NCBI RefSeq assembly: GCF_003968755.1 | Contig: NZ_RYDL01000001.1 | Span: 466,925 to 530,924 of the forward strand | Direction: 5' to 3' | From: Flavobacterium sp. RSP15 | GTDB taxonomy: Bacteria > Bacteroidota > Bacteroidia > Flavobacteriales > Flavobacteriaceae | Length of the DNA stretch: 64,000 bases | Part shown: positions 17,422-26,243 of the stretch, in pieces | Numbering within the stretch: the stretch's first letter is position 1 | Layout: each line of letters opens with the position of its first letter | Program-made: the position numbers and the translations under genes | Notes under the pieces: model-generated | The model's database searches: none | Told to the model about the DNA's origin: nothing | The model's input: the letters and a program-made list of their open reading frames with translations, nothing else

Positions 17422-19308
17422 TTATTTTACTTCTTCAAATTCAACGTCTTCAACATTGTCGCCTTGAGCAGCTTCACCTTCTGGTTTAGATGCTGCTTGA
17501 CCTTGTTCTCCTTCAGCATACATTGCTTCAGTTGCTTTTTTCCATGCTGCATTGATGTTGTCAAGAGCCGTTTGAATTGCAGGAATATCTTGAGATTGGT
17601 GCGCCATTCTCAATTCAGTCAATGCATATTCTACAGCTACTTTATTATCATCAGATAATTTAGCACCAAGTTCTTTCAATTGTGTTTCAGTTTGAAAAAT
17701 CATTCCATCTGCTTCGTTCAATTTTTCAGCTCTTGATCTAGCGATTTTGTCAGATTCTGCATTAGCTTCAGCATCTTGTTTCATTCTTTCGATTTCTTCA
17801 GATGTTAATCCAGAAGAAGCTTCGATACGAATATCGTGAGATTTCCCTGTTCCTTTGTCCGTTGCAGAAACTTTGATGATACCATTAGCATCAATGTCAA
17901 AAGTTACTTCAATTTGTGGAACCCCTCTTGGTGCTGGTGGAATACCGTCTAAGTTAAAACGACCAATTGTTTTGTTATCAGCAGCCATAGCTCTTGCTCC
18001 TTGAAGAACGTGTAGTTCAACTGTTGGTTGAGAATCTGCCGCTGTGGAGAAAACTTGAGATTTTTTAGTTGGGATAGTTGTATTAGACTCAATAAGAGTC
18101 GTCATAACACCACCCATAGTTTCGATACCTAAAGACAAAGGTGTAACATCAAGTAACAATACATCTTTTACATCTCCAGAAAGAACTCCTCCTTGAATCG
18201 CTGCTCCAATGGCGACAACTTCATCAGGGTTAACTCCTTTAGACGCTTTTTTACCAAAGAATTTCTCCACTTCTTCCGCAATTCTTGGCATACGAGTAGA
18301 ACCTCCAACCAAAATAACTTCGTCAATATCAGAAACAGATAAACCTGCATCTTTTAGCGCTTTAGCCACTGGTGCCATAGAACGTTTTACTAATGAATCA
18401 GTCAATTGCTCAAATTTAGCTCTTGTCAATTTTTTTACTAAGTGTTTTGGTCCTGAAGCTGTAGCGGTTACGTAAGGCAAGTTGATTTCAGTTTCCGCAG
18501 AAGAAGACAATTCAATTTTTGCTTTCTCAGCAGCTTCTTTTAAACGTTGCAATGACATTGGGTCAAGACGTAAGTCAATCCCTTCTTCCGTTAAGAAATC
18601 AGCAGCTAACCAGTCAATAATTTCGTGGTCAAAATCATCTCCACCAAGGTGAGTATCACCATTTGTAGACAATACTTCAAAAACTCCGTCTCCTAATTCA
18701 AGAACAGAAATATCAAAAGTACCACCACCTAAATCGTAAACGGCAATTTTTTGATCTTTACCTTTTTTATCCAAACCGTAAGCAAGAGCTGCAGCTGTAG
18801 GTTCGTTGATGATACGCATTACTTTAAGACCTGCAATTTCACCCGCTTCTTTCGTAGCTTGACGTTGTGCATCATTAAAATAAGCAGGAACAGTAATAAC
18901 TGCTTCGGTAACAGTTTGACCTAAATAGTCTTCTGCTGTTTTTTTCATTTTTTGAAGTGTCATTGCTGACAATTCTTGTGCAGAGTATAAACGGCCATCA
19001 ATATCCACACGTGGTGTATTGTTGTCTCCTTTTACTACTTTGTAAGAAACTCTTTTTGCTTCAGCTGTAATTTCGCCGAAAGAATGTCCCATGAAACGTT
19101 TGATAGAAGCAATAGTCTTAGTTGGATTAGTTACCGCTTGTCTTTTAGCAGGATCTCCTACTTTAATCTCTCCACCTTCAACAAAAGCGATGATCGATGG
19201 TGTTGTTCTTTTTCCTTCTGCATTAGGAATAACAACAGCTTCATTACCTTCCATTACAGAAACACAAGAGTTTGTCGTACCTAAATCAATTCCGATTATT
19301 TTACCCAT
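17422..19308 (-). CDS. dnaK: Chaperone DnaK (Hsp70)
   Basis: The 628-residue protein is full length. It starts [21 protein letters not shown] and has the ATPase motifs [18 protein letters not shown] and [13 protein letters not shown]. The linker is [14 protein letters not shown], a substrate-binding domain follows, and the acidic tail ends [10 protein letters not shown] as in most DnaK proteins. It folds and protects proteins in the cytoplasm together with DnaJ and GrpE, which are not in this window. The 383-bp region upstream carries TGTCA/TGACA inverted repeats that may be regulatory. Confidence 0.99.
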   Translation of the reverse strand: MGKIIGIDLGTTNSCVSVMEGNEAVVIPNAEGKRTTPSIIAFVEGGEIKVGDPAKRQAVTNPTKTIASIKRFMGHSFGEITAEAKRVSYKVVKGDNNTPRVDIDGRLYSAQELSAMTLQKMKKTAEDYLGQTVTEAVITVPAYFNDAQRQATKEAGEIAGLKVMRIINEPTAAALAYGLDKKGKDQKIAVYDLGGGTFDISVLELGDGVFEVLSTNGDTHLGGDDFDHEIIDWLAADFLTEEGIDLRLDPMSLQRLKEAAEKAKIELSSSAETEINLPYVTATASGPKHLVKKLTRAKFEQLTDSLVKRSMAPVAKALKDAGLSVSDIDEVILVGGSTRMPRIAEEVEKFFGKKASKGVNPDEVVAIGAAIQGGVLSGDVKDVLLLDVTPLSLGIETMGGVMTTLIESNTTIPTKKSQVFSTAADSQPTVELHVLQGARAMAADNKTIGRFNLDGIPPAPRGVPQIEVTFDIDANGIIKVSATDKGTGKSHDIRIEASSGLTSEEIERMKQDAEANAESDKIARSRAEKLNEADGMIFQTETQLKELGAKLSDDNKVAVEYALTELRMAHQSQDIPAIQTALDNINAAWKKATEAMYAEGEQGQAASKPEGEAAQGDNVEDVEFEEVK

Positions 19309-19691
19309 TTTTACTATATTTAATTTTATTGTATACTTGTTTTAATGACTCGGAGTCGATAAGTCAATCTTTGTGCCAATACAAAAGGGGCTAATGAATT
19401 GTCAGTTTATGTTAAAATTGGCGTAAAAAAATCTGACAATATGACACCACAGAGAAGTTGTCATTCTTCCTAAAGTCGTCATTCTTGATCACAGGAATAC
19501 TGAGATCTCACTTCTTATTTATTGCATAATTAAAGAAAGAGCGCATAATTTCATTCATTAATTTATAAAAAATGAATGTTTCTGACCCAGATAATAAAAT
19601 AATGGTTCCCTAATGTTAATTTAAACCTCAAAACATCCCAATCTAAAAATCAAAATTCTATTTTTGCGCCCTAATTTAATACAGTACTATT
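19309..19691. promoter_or_regulatory. Spacer upstream of dnaK with TGTCA/TGACA inverted repeats
   Basis: This 383-bp divergent spacer has no gene. ATTGTCAG (19398-19405) and CTGACAAT (19433-19440) form an 8-bp inverted repeat. A second pair, ATGACA and TGTCAT, follows directly (about 19441-19464). They sit about 90-155 bp upstream of dnaK, where a heat-shock operator could lie, although no CIRCE element is present. Near the other end, TATTTTTG at 19659-19666 is a good -7 element for the H1-like gene. Confidence 0.4.
19659..19666 (+). promoter_or_regulatory. Likely -7 element for the H1-like gene
   Basis: TATTTTTG matches TAnnTTTG exactly and lies 25 bp before the start codon. No clear TTG is seen upstream. 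Confidence 0.5.
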
Positions 19692-19868
19692 ATGAAAGAT
19701 TTAGTTGCAAAAATCAACGCTGAATTCGAAACATTCAAAACAGAATCTGAGTCACTAACGGAGAAAGGTATCAAAGCTGCCGGACCAAGAGCTCGTAAAT
19801 CAACTTTGGAACTGGAAAAACTACTAAAAGAGTTTAGAAAAGTTTCTGTTGAAGAATCAAAAAAATAA
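19692..19868 (+). CDS. Histone H1-like small DNA-binding protein (Hc1-like)
   Basis: A 58-residue protein starting MKDLVAKINAEFETF and containing GIKAAGPRARKSTLELEKLL and then KEFRKVSVEESKK. This pattern (KAAGxRARKxSLELEKLLKEFRKVSVEASK) is the well-known short H1-like protein of Flavobacteriia, related to chlamydial Hc1. It is likely nucleoid-associated. The start ATG has a -7 box 25 bp upstream, and a GAAGGGC-type hairpin with T run follows the stop codon. Confidence 0.85.
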   Translation: MKDLVAKINAEFETFKTESESLTEKGIKAAGPRARKSTLELEKLLKEFRKVSVEESKK

Positions 19869-20108
19869 ATTTTGCAGCAAGCATCAGCCCTTTGGATTTT
19901 CTGAAGGGCTTTTTTATTTAATAGGATTTTTTATAAATTGGGCTTCACTATTCAATATTTCTAATAGTGCTAAAAACATACCACAATAAATGAATCGGAT
20001 TTATAATTTCATTAGCTTTCCACTTGCTTTTTGTCGTACTTTTGAATTTCAAAAAAAACCCAGTGCTTCCTTGGTATCAAATCTTGGAAACATCTCTAAA
20101 AAAAAACA

Positions 20109-20546
20109 ATGGCTTCATTTAAAAAAGAATTATCCTTTCGTTGGTCAGATCTTGATCCTAATTTTCACGTTCGGCACAGTGCTTATTATGACTTTGGCGC
20201 ACAGCATCGTATCGAAATTCTGGAAAGTCTTGGTTTGACCATTAAGGTGATGCAGTCACAAGGCTTTGGCCCTATTCTTTTTAGGGAAGAATGTGTTTTT
20301 AGAAAAGAAATAAAGCTTTCTGACAACATTTTTATGCACACCAAAACTTCAAAAGTAAATGCGGATGCTTCCCGTTGGTCTATTGTTCATGAGTTTATAA
20401 ATGAGGACAACAAATTATGTGCAACTATAACAGTTGATGGCGCTTGGATGGATCTCAAACTTCGCAAACTAGCCTCTCCTACTCCAAAAATTGCGCTTGA
20501 AGCCTTGAGTGTTTTTCCTAAAAGTGATCATTCTGCCACACTTTAA
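20109..20546 (+). CDS. Hotdog-fold acyl-CoA thioesterase family protein
   Basis: The 145-residue protein matches the 4-hydroxybenzoyl-CoA thioesterase type. It has an N-terminal strand, then WSDLDPNFHVRHSAYYDFGAQHR (catalytic-type Asp16), a central helix IEILESLG, and later strands with MHTKTSKVNADASRWSIVHEF and CATITVDGAWMDL. Such enzymes hydrolyse acyl-CoA or acyl-ACP thioesters in the cytoplasm. The substrate cannot be predicted. The ATG chosen follows an A-rich leader. A longer overlapping frame starting near 19990 is out of phase and is not used. Confidence 0.85.
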   Translation: MASFKKELSFRWSDLDPNFHVRHSAYYDFGAQHRIEILESLGLTIKVMQSQGFGPILFREECVFRKEIKLSDNIFMHTKTSKVNADASRWSIVHEFINEDNKLCATITVDGAWMDLKLRKLASPTPKIALEALSVFPKSDHSATL

Positions 20547-20727
20547 AGAAAGAACGATATATTGGCCTGTAAAATAGAAGCGTATCGTTGCTATTTTTCG
20601 AAGAACATTCTTCATTGCCTTTCATTATAATCTGCGTACTTTGAATTAATTAAACCCACATTCTTTCTAAAATTGTATTGCGATCAAAACTGACTCTTAA
20701 ACCATAACAACCCAATTCTGATAAATC

Positions 20728-21306
20728 ATGAAATCCAGAAATTACTCCGCCATTTACCGAATCATGCACTGGTCAATAGCCTTTTGTATGACGTTAATGC
20801 TTATTACCATATTTCTTAGAATGACCTGGATGAACAAAAATAATGTTGCACTGATCATGCAAGACTATCTTTCAACCACAGATCAATCCTTATCCCAGGA
20901 TCAGCTTATTTTGCTTGCTAAAAAAATAAGAAAACCCATGTGGGATTGGCACGTTTATATTGGTTATGCGTTAGTGGGGCTGTACAGTATCAGATTGGCG
21001 CTTCCCTTTTTTGGACATATGAAATTCTCCAATCCCTTTACTAAAGGATTGGCATTTAAAGAAAAAATCCAGTGTTGGACGTATTTAGTTTTTTATGCTT
21101 GTGTGGCAATTTCCCTAATCACCGGTTTAATCATCGTTTTGGGTCCAGAAAATAGTAAGAAATCAATGGAAGATATACATGTCCTTTCCATTTATTATTT
21201 ATTGACCTTTATTGTAATTCACTTGGCGACTATTTTCTTTTCTGAATTTACGAACCAACAAGGATTGATTTCTAGAATAATAAGTGGTTCACAAAAAAAG
21301 AACTAA
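20728..21306 (+). CDS. Cytochrome b561/Ni-hydrogenase b-type membrane protein
   Basis: The 192-residue protein has four membrane helices, each of the right kind to carry a heme ligand: His14 (RIMHWSIAF), His75 (WDWHVYIGYAL), His150 (EDIHVLSIYY) and His160 (FIVIHLATIFF). This matches the cytochrome b561/hydrogenase cytochrome b family, which moves electrons across or within the inner membrane. There is no dehydrogenase or cytochrome c partner next to it, so its redox partner is unknown. Confidence 0.82.
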   Translation: MKSRNYSAIYRIMHWSIAFCMTLMLITIFLRMTWMNKNNVALIMQDYLSTTDQSLSQDQLILLAKKIRKPMWDWHVYIGYALVGLYSIRLALPFFGHMKFSNPFTKGLAFKEKIQCWTYLVFYACVAISLITGLIIVLGPENSKKSMEDIHVLSIYYLLTFIVIHLATIFFSEFTNQQGLISRIISGSQKKN

Positions 21307-21511
21307 AATTAAAGATTGTTCAAAGAGAATGCTTAATAATAGTATCTTAAAATCAATTTGTTACTCCATTTTATCTAATTTTAAAATATCCCATTACACA
21401 CTGATTGTTACTTACTGTTAATCAAATTGAATCCGACAAAATATTTGAATCTTGTTGGCAGAAATTGCACTTTTGATGTTTTGAGAAATATTTTTTATGC
21501 TGTTGAATTAA

Positions 21512-21997
21512 TTATTTTACACCAACACAATCAACACTTATAAATTTATATTTCACGTTATCAAAATCTATAGGTACGCCTTTCACAAAATAAGAAGCTC
21601 CTAAATAAGTTTCAATTTTTCCATTACCTAAAATGAGTTCGTTCCCATTCTTTAACATTGCCAATGGATTTTTATACGTTATTTTATCATAAGTTCCTTG
21701 AATAAACGAGTAGTCAGCAAATAATGTATCGCCTCGGAATTCGCCGTTGATTTTTCCAGTTTTTTTGGGCATGTTAAAAATCTTCATCACCATGTTTCCT
21801 GTAATTTTTCCGTTTTGCAGAGTGCTAATTTCTAAATCAATGGTGTCATTTTCGAACAAAGCTTTATAACACTGAACGTTTATTGGCTTTTCAGCTTGGG
21901 CTTGCACAGCATCTGTAGCGTTCAGATTTTGATTTTTTTTACAACTTTCGAACCCAAAGCAAGCTAACAGTAAACAAAAAAGGATTAGATTTTTCAT
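21512..21997 (-). CDS. Small lipoprotein of unknown function
   Basis: A 161-residue protein with signal MKNLILFCLLLACFGFESC and lipidated Cys19, followed by a Lys/Asn-rich linker. The rest (about 40-160) looks all-beta, with repeats like NGKITGNMVMKIFN, GKINGEFRGDTLFADYSF and NGNELILGNGKIE, suggesting a small barrel or open sheet in the periplasm. Similar unannotated lipoproteins are common in Flavobacterium. No enzyme motif is visible. Confidence 0.75.
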   Translation of the reverse strand: MKNLILFCLLLACFGFESCKKNQNLNATDAVQAQAEKPINVQCYKALFENDTIDLEISTLQNGKITGNMVMKIFNMPKKTGKINGEFRGDTLFADYSFIQGTYDKITYKNPLAMLKNGNELILGNGKIETYLGASYFVKGVPIDFDNVKYKFISVDCVGVK

Positions 21998-22212
21998 GTA
22001 AGTATATATTTAGTTAATAATTGCACTTCGTAAAAAGTATAAAGATAAAGTTTCTTTTTAAGCTTTTTAGATAATTTCACCTAAATAAGGATTTGTCCAT
22101 CAGGTATTAATTCTATAAACCCTACTATTTTATGGCGCTATTAGCAGGTGATGTTTTTGAAATATGTCGTTTAAAATCCTAAAATATATTTCAAAGAGGA
22201 ATACTAAGGCCA

Positions 22213-22250
22213 AAAAAAAGCCGGCTCGAAAAAATGAGCCGGCTTTTTTT
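22213..22250. terminator. Strong bidirectional terminator after the gapN-type gene
   Basis: AAAAAAAGCCGGCTC and GAGCCGGCTTTTTTT form a perfect 15-bp stem with a GAAAAAAT loop. It lies 12 bp beyond the aldehyde dehydrogenase stop codon. Confidence 0.92.
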
Positions 22251-22262
22251 GATTATAAAAGA

Positions 22263-23843
22263 TTATAAAATATAATCGGTATTAATAAAATTAGATTCTT
22301 TACTGCTCAATAATTCCTGTAAAATAGCATTGTTATAGGCATTGTCTTTAGAGGCTACAAAGGTTCTAATTGAGAACGAGCGCAACGCATCATGAATACT
22401 CAGTGTTCCTACTGCTGAATCTTTTCGTCCTGTAAACGGTAAAACATCCGGACCTCTTTGGCAAGAACTATTCAGGTTTACTCTGCACACTAAATTCACC
22501 AAAGCATCAATAAGTGGCGCAATAGTTTTAATATCTTTTCCAAATAAACTTACTTGTTGCCCATAATTCGATTCGGCCATATCATTCAAAGGTTCCTGAA
22601 TGTCTTTGAAAGAAATAATAGGCACCACAGGACCAAATTGCTCTTCGTGATACACACGCATTTCTTTATTTACTGGAAATAAAACAGCCGGAAAGATGTA
22701 ATTAGAATAATGCTGTCCTCCCTTTTCATTAATTATAATAGCTCCTTTACTAGTAGCATCATCAATCAATTCCTGAATGTAAGCTGGTTTTTCTTTTTCT
22801 GGTAAAGGCGTCAGAAACACGGAGGCCTCCCACGGATTTCCAAAAACTAAGGCATCCACTTTGGCAGCAAAACGCGTATTGAACTCCTCAACAATAGACT
22901 CATGCACATACAAAACTTTCAAAGCCGTACAACGCTGTCCATTAAACGATAAAGAACCAGCAATACACTCTTGGATGGCCAAGTCTAAATCAGCATCCGG
23001 AAGAACTATCGCAGGGTTTTTCGCCTCTAAGCCTAGGATCAAACGCAATCTGTTTTTATTAGGATGCTGGTCTTGTAATGCAATCGCTGATGTACTGTTT
23101 CCTATCAAAGCCAAAATAGCTACTTTACCGGATTTCATTATTGGAGAAGCCACTTCACGTCCGCGACCGTATACAATATTGATGGCTCCTTTTGGAAAAC
23201 TGCTTCTAAAAGCTTCTAATAAAGGGGAGATCAACAGCACACCATGTTTTGCCGGTTTAAAAATTACTGGGTTCCCCATGATCAATGCTGGAATGAGCAA
23301 CGAAAAAGTCTCATTCAACGGATAATTATAAGGCCCAAGGCATAAAACAACTCCAAGTGGTCCTCTACGAACCATCGCGTTTACTCCCTGAACTTTAGAA
23401 AAATGAGCACTACGGCTGTTCAATTCTTTTAAACTGTCAATAGTGTCATATATATATTCTACAGTTCTGTCAAATTCTTTTTCAGAATCACCCAATGATT
23501 TTCCTATTTCCCACATCAATAGTTTAACTACGTCTGTACGGGTCGTTTTCATTTGAGTAACAAAGTTTTCCATACACTTTATCCGATCCGCCACTTTCAT
23601 CGTAGGCCATAATCCTTGACCGTTATTGTACGCTGCATTGGCTGCATTTACCGCCTCTAGCGCTTCCGTTTCCCCCATAAATGGAACAGAGCCTAAAATA
23701 GTTGGACCATATTCTTCCGTGGATGAAATTGTTGAAAAAACAGGAGTTGTCTGGCCGGTCCATTTTTTTAATTCTCCATCAATTAAGTACGTATCTTGAT
23801 TTAATAAAGTGCTAATTTTAAATTCTTCTGGTATTACATTCAT
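22263..23843 (-). CDS. gapN: NADP-dependent glyceraldehyde-3-phosphate dehydrogenase (non-phosphorylating), aldehyde dehydrogenase family
   Basis: The 526-residue aldehyde dehydrogenase has catalytic Cys305 ([11 protein letters not shown]), general base Glu273 ([10 protein letters not shown]), Asn173 in PYNYPLN and Lys197 in FKPAKH. QRCTALK around the cysteine, LINTDYIL-like C-terminal features and the long form (over 500 residues) fit the GapN branch. That enzyme oxidises glyceraldehyde 3-phosphate directly to 3-phosphoglycerate and makes NADPH. Another aldehyde substrate is possible. It stands alone on its strand, with a strong terminator behind it. Confidence 0.82.
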   Translation of the reverse strand: MNVIPEEFKISTLLNQDTYLIDGELKKWTGQTTPVFSTISSTEEYGPTILGSVPFMGETEALEAVNAANAAYNNGQGLWPTMKVADRIKCMENFVTQMKTTRTDVVKLLMWEIGKSLGDSEKEFDRTVEYIYDTIDSLKELNSRSAHFSKVQGVNAMVRRGPLGVVLCLGPYNYPLNETFSLLIPALIMGNPVIFKPAKHGVLLISPLLEAFRSSFPKGAINIVYGRGREVASPIMKSGKVAILALIGNSTSAIALQDQHPNKNRLRLILGLEAKNPAIVLPDADLDLAIQECIAGSLSFNGQRCTALKVLYVHESIVEEFNTRFAAKVDALVFGNPWEASVFLTPLPEKEKPAYIQELIDDATSKGAIIINEKGGQHYSNYIFPAVLFPVNKEMRVYHEEQFGPVVPIISFKDIQEPLNDMAESNYGQQVSLFGKDIKTIAPLIDALVNLVCRVNLNSSCQRGPDVLPFTGRKDSAVGTLSIHDALRSFSIRTFVASKDNAYNNAILQELLSSKESNFINTDYIL

Positions 23844-24094
23844 AAAGATAGATATTATATTTATAATTTGATTCCGCCACGATATGGGTATGTGTTACTT
23901 GTTATACTGTTCTACAAAATAAAGACTTAATGACACCTGTATTGAAGCATTATGTTAATTAAACTTACTGCTATTTAATGTATTAATGGTAAAAAAAAGA
24001 TTCCCTAAGTAGTGTGATTTCTAATTAAACCCACACAAAAAGTGGTGAAATCTATAATTTAAATATTCAAAAGGTGCATTACCCTCTTTGTGCT

Positions 24095-24406
24095 TTATGG
24101 AGCTACTACTTCTCCATCCCATTCAATAATTCCGCCCATTAAATTGTAGGCATTTTCAAAACCAAGCTGATTCATTATTTCGCATGCTTTTGCACTTCGC
24201 ATTCCGGAGCGACAATACACATAATACTTTTTATTTTTGTCCAAAGCTTCTATTTCAGTTACAAAATCTTGGCCGCTGTGAATATCAATATTGATGGCAT
24301 TGGCAATATAGCCTTCGCTAAATTCATCTTCGGTTCTCACGTCGAGAATTACTGCATTTTCATCAGCTTCAAATTGAGAAACCCAATCTTCTTGTGTTAA
24401 ATTCAT
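24095..24406 (-). CDS. Single-domain rhodanese (sulfurtransferase)
   Basis: The 103-residue protein is one rhodanese domain. It has VILDVRTEDEFSEGYIANAINI at the start and the active loop CRSGMR with persulfide-forming Cys65, ending in GFENAYNLMGGIIEW. Such domains carry sulfane sulfur as a cysteine persulfide in the cytoplasm. It is divergent from the Crp/Fnr regulator gene. The palindrome TAACAATTGTTA about 50 bp upstream resembles the one before the CstB-like gene, which ties it to the same regulon. Confidence 0.93.
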   Translation of the reverse strand: MNLTQEDWVSQFEADENAVILDVRTEDEFSEGYIANAINIDIHSGQDFVTEIEALDKNKKYYVYCRSGMRSAKACEIMNQLGFENAYNLMGGIIEWDGEVVAP

Positions 24407-24420
24407 AATGATGTTTTTTG

Positions 24421-24465
24421 TAAAAATACAACGTTTTTACCAAACAATAAACGTAACAATTGTTA
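24421..24465 (-). promoter_or_regulatory. Rhodanese promoter with GTAAC-AATT-GTTA operator
   Basis: The perfect 12-bp palindrome TAACAATTGTTA lies at 24454-24465. Read on the minus strand, a -7-like element TATTTTTA follows at 24428-24421. If transcription starts about 4 bp past that element, the palindrome is centred near -42, the class II activator position. The same arrangement recurs at 26176-26218. The leader to the start codon would be only about 10 nt, so the exact start site is uncertain. Confidence 0.55.
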
Positions 24466-24679
24466 ATTAGATGTTTTTATTAAAAAATCATTTTCGCAAA
24501 ACATTAAACATCAATAAACTAAAACTAACGCTTGAACTCTTATTAAAAATAGTCTATTAAATCCATAGACAACAAGCCATAAATCAGAGGCTTGGACACT
24601 GTTATAGTCTGAAAAACAGCCTTTTTTTTGAGTTTTTTATACTACTTTTACAAGGCATAATATAGAAAAAAAATAAAAA

Positions 24680-25306
24680 ATGCTCGATTCCATAAAAAAA
24701 ATATTTCCCTTATTTTCTACTGAACTAGTCAAAGATGTGGATGCAAATGCTGCGATCCAATCTTTCAAAACTGGTGATATCATCATGCGTACCGGACAGT
24801 ACATAAAAAACACTGTATTGGTAATCAATGGGAAAATTAAGGTCTATCGCGAAGATGAAAATGGAGGAGAGTTTTTCATGTATTATTTACAACCCGGTCA
24901 GGCTTGTGCCATTTCCATGATATGTGCCACCAAAAATGAAAAAAGCCAAATCATGGCTAAAGTCGTTGAAGATGTTGAATTAATCTTAGTGCCCTTACCC
25001 TTGATGGACAAGTGGATGATGCAACACCGCAGCTGGTATGAATTTGTAATTGACACGTACAGAAGTCGTTTTGAGGAGGTTCTCGAAGTCGTTGACAGCA
25101 TTGCTTTCCGGGCGATGGATGAGCGATTGGAATTTAATCTAAAACGCCATGCCGATGTTTGTGGTTGTAAAGAATTGAAACTCTCCCATCAGGAAATCGC
25201 ATCAGAGCTTAATACCTCAAGAGAAGTAATATCGCGTTTGTTAAAAAAAATGGAACAACGCGGCATTGTGGCCTTCCACCGCAATAACATTGAACTGTTA
25301 AAATAA
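24680..25306 (+). CDS. Crp/Fnr family transcription regulator
   Basis: The 208-residue protein has an N-terminal cyclic-nucleotide-binding-like beta-roll (about 25-115, GDIIMRTGQYIKNTVLVINGKIKVY, FFMYYLQPGQAC) and a dimer helix. A C-terminal winged helix follows (about 150-205, KLSHQEIASELNTSREVISRLLKKM). The cAMP-contact Arg/Ser set is not obvious, and there is no N-terminal Fnr-type cysteine cluster, so the signal is unknown. Cysteines at CAISMIC and VCGC could sense sulfane sulfur or redox state. It sits between genes for sulfur handling and probably controls them. Confidence 0.88.
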   Translation: MLDSIKKIFPLFSTELVKDVDANAAIQSFKTGDIIMRTGQYIKNTVLVINGKIKVYREDENGGEFFMYYLQPGQACAISMICATKNEKSQIMAKVVEDVELILVPLPLMDKWMMQHRSWYEFVIDTYRSRFEEVLEVVDSIAFRAMDERLEFNLKRHADVCGCKELKLSHQEIASELNTSREVISRLLKKMEQRGIVAFHRNNIELLK

Positions 25307-25374
25307 AATTTACGCCCTGAAGCGGTGTTTTTGTGCAACTATTTTTAAAATCAGAGCTTCAAAAAAATGTTACG

Positions 25375-26163
25375 ATGGAATATTTAGGCTATTTTGCTTC
25401 AGTTATTATTGGTCTTTCTTTGGGTTTAATTGGCGGTGGCGGATCCATACTTGCCGTTCCCATACTGGTATATCTCTTTAATATCAATCCTGAACTAGCC
25501 ACCAGTTATTCGTTATTTATAGTCGGAATAACAGCTATGATTGGGAGCTACAGCCAGTACAAACTTGGTAATTTAAAAATAAAACCAGCGTTAGCCTTTG
25601 CGATTCCTTCTCTTCTCTCTTTACTTTTTGTACGAGAAATTGTGTTGCCAAAAATTCCGGCCATTATTTTCACACTCCACCATTTTGAAGTGTCAAAAAA
25701 TCTTTTGATTCTGATTGTGTTTGCGTGCCTTATGATTGCCACGTCCGTATCGATGATCAAAAAGGCAACACCAAAAAAAACTCTTCAAAAAGACAATTTC
25801 GGTAAGATAGCCCTCATTGGACTATTAGTAGGTTTCCTTACTGGTTTTTTAGGCGCTGGTGGTGGTTTTTTGATCATTCCGGCCTTGCTTTTCTTCGCAA
25901 ATTTACCCATGAAACAAGCTATTGGCACCTCTTTGTTGATTATCTTTATTACTTCGTTAATTGGTTTTGGCGGCGATGTGTTAAACGGTATCAGCATTAA
26001 TTTCAGACTGCTTTTTACCATTTCGGCAATTGCCATCCTGGGACTGTTCATTGGCACCTATTTATCTAAAAAAATCGATGGCGCAAAACTAAAACCGGCT
26101 TTTGGTTGGTTTTTGTTAGCTATGGGAATGTATATTATTATCAAAGAATTTCTCCTGAATTAA
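25375..26163 (+). CDS. TauE/SafE family membrane exporter
   Basis: The 262-residue protein from the ATG at 25375 has about eight membrane helices and the two internal repeats of the family. The glycine-rich motifs are GLSLGLIGGGGSILAVPILVYL near the start and FLTGFLGAGGGFLIIPALLFF in the second half. A GTG at 25333 would add 14 polar residues and is less likely. Family members export sulfite, sulfoacetate or related sulfur anions across the inner membrane. Placed 68 bp after the Crp/Fnr gene and before a persulfide dioxygenase-like gene, removal of sulfite or thiosulfate is the likely role here. Confidence 0.88.
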   Translation: MEYLGYFASVIIGLSLGLIGGGGSILAVPILVYLFNINPELATSYSLFIVGITAMIGSYSQYKLGNLKIKPALAFAIPSLLSLLFVREIVLPKIPAIIFTLHHFEVSKNLLILIVFACLMIATSVSMIKKATPKKTLQKDNFGKIALIGLLVGFLTGFLGAGGGFLIIPALLFFANLPMKQAIGTSLLIIFITSLIGFGGDVLNGISINFRLLFTISAIAILGLFIGTYLSKKIDGAKLKPAFGWFLLAMGMYIIIKEFLLN

Positions 26164-26175
26164 AAAAACAGAATG

Positions 26176-26218
26176 TAGCAATTGTTACCGTTTATCCTAA
26201 AAAACAAAAGTACATTTA
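26176..26218 (+). promoter_or_regulatory. Promoter of the CstB-like gene with matching operator
   Basis: TAGCAATTGTTA (26176-26187; GTAGCAATTGTTAC when extended) is a near-perfect palindrome that shares 11 of 12 bases with the rhodanese operator. A -7-like TACATTTA lies at 26211-26218, with no TTG at the usual -33 place. The palindrome centre would be near -41 from the expected start site, as for Crp class II activation. Confidence 0.55.
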
Positions 26219-26243
26219 TACCATAAATTAAAAAAACGCAATC

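Noticed and set aside
19990..20238. Open frame overlapping the thioesterase gene
   Set aside because: Out of phase with the thioesterase, which has clear family motifs; the frame shows none.
22861..23325. A 154-codon open frame on the plus strand
   Set aside because: It runs antisense to the conserved core of the GapN-type gene and has no family pattern; Ala/Lys-rich shadow of a well-conserved gene.
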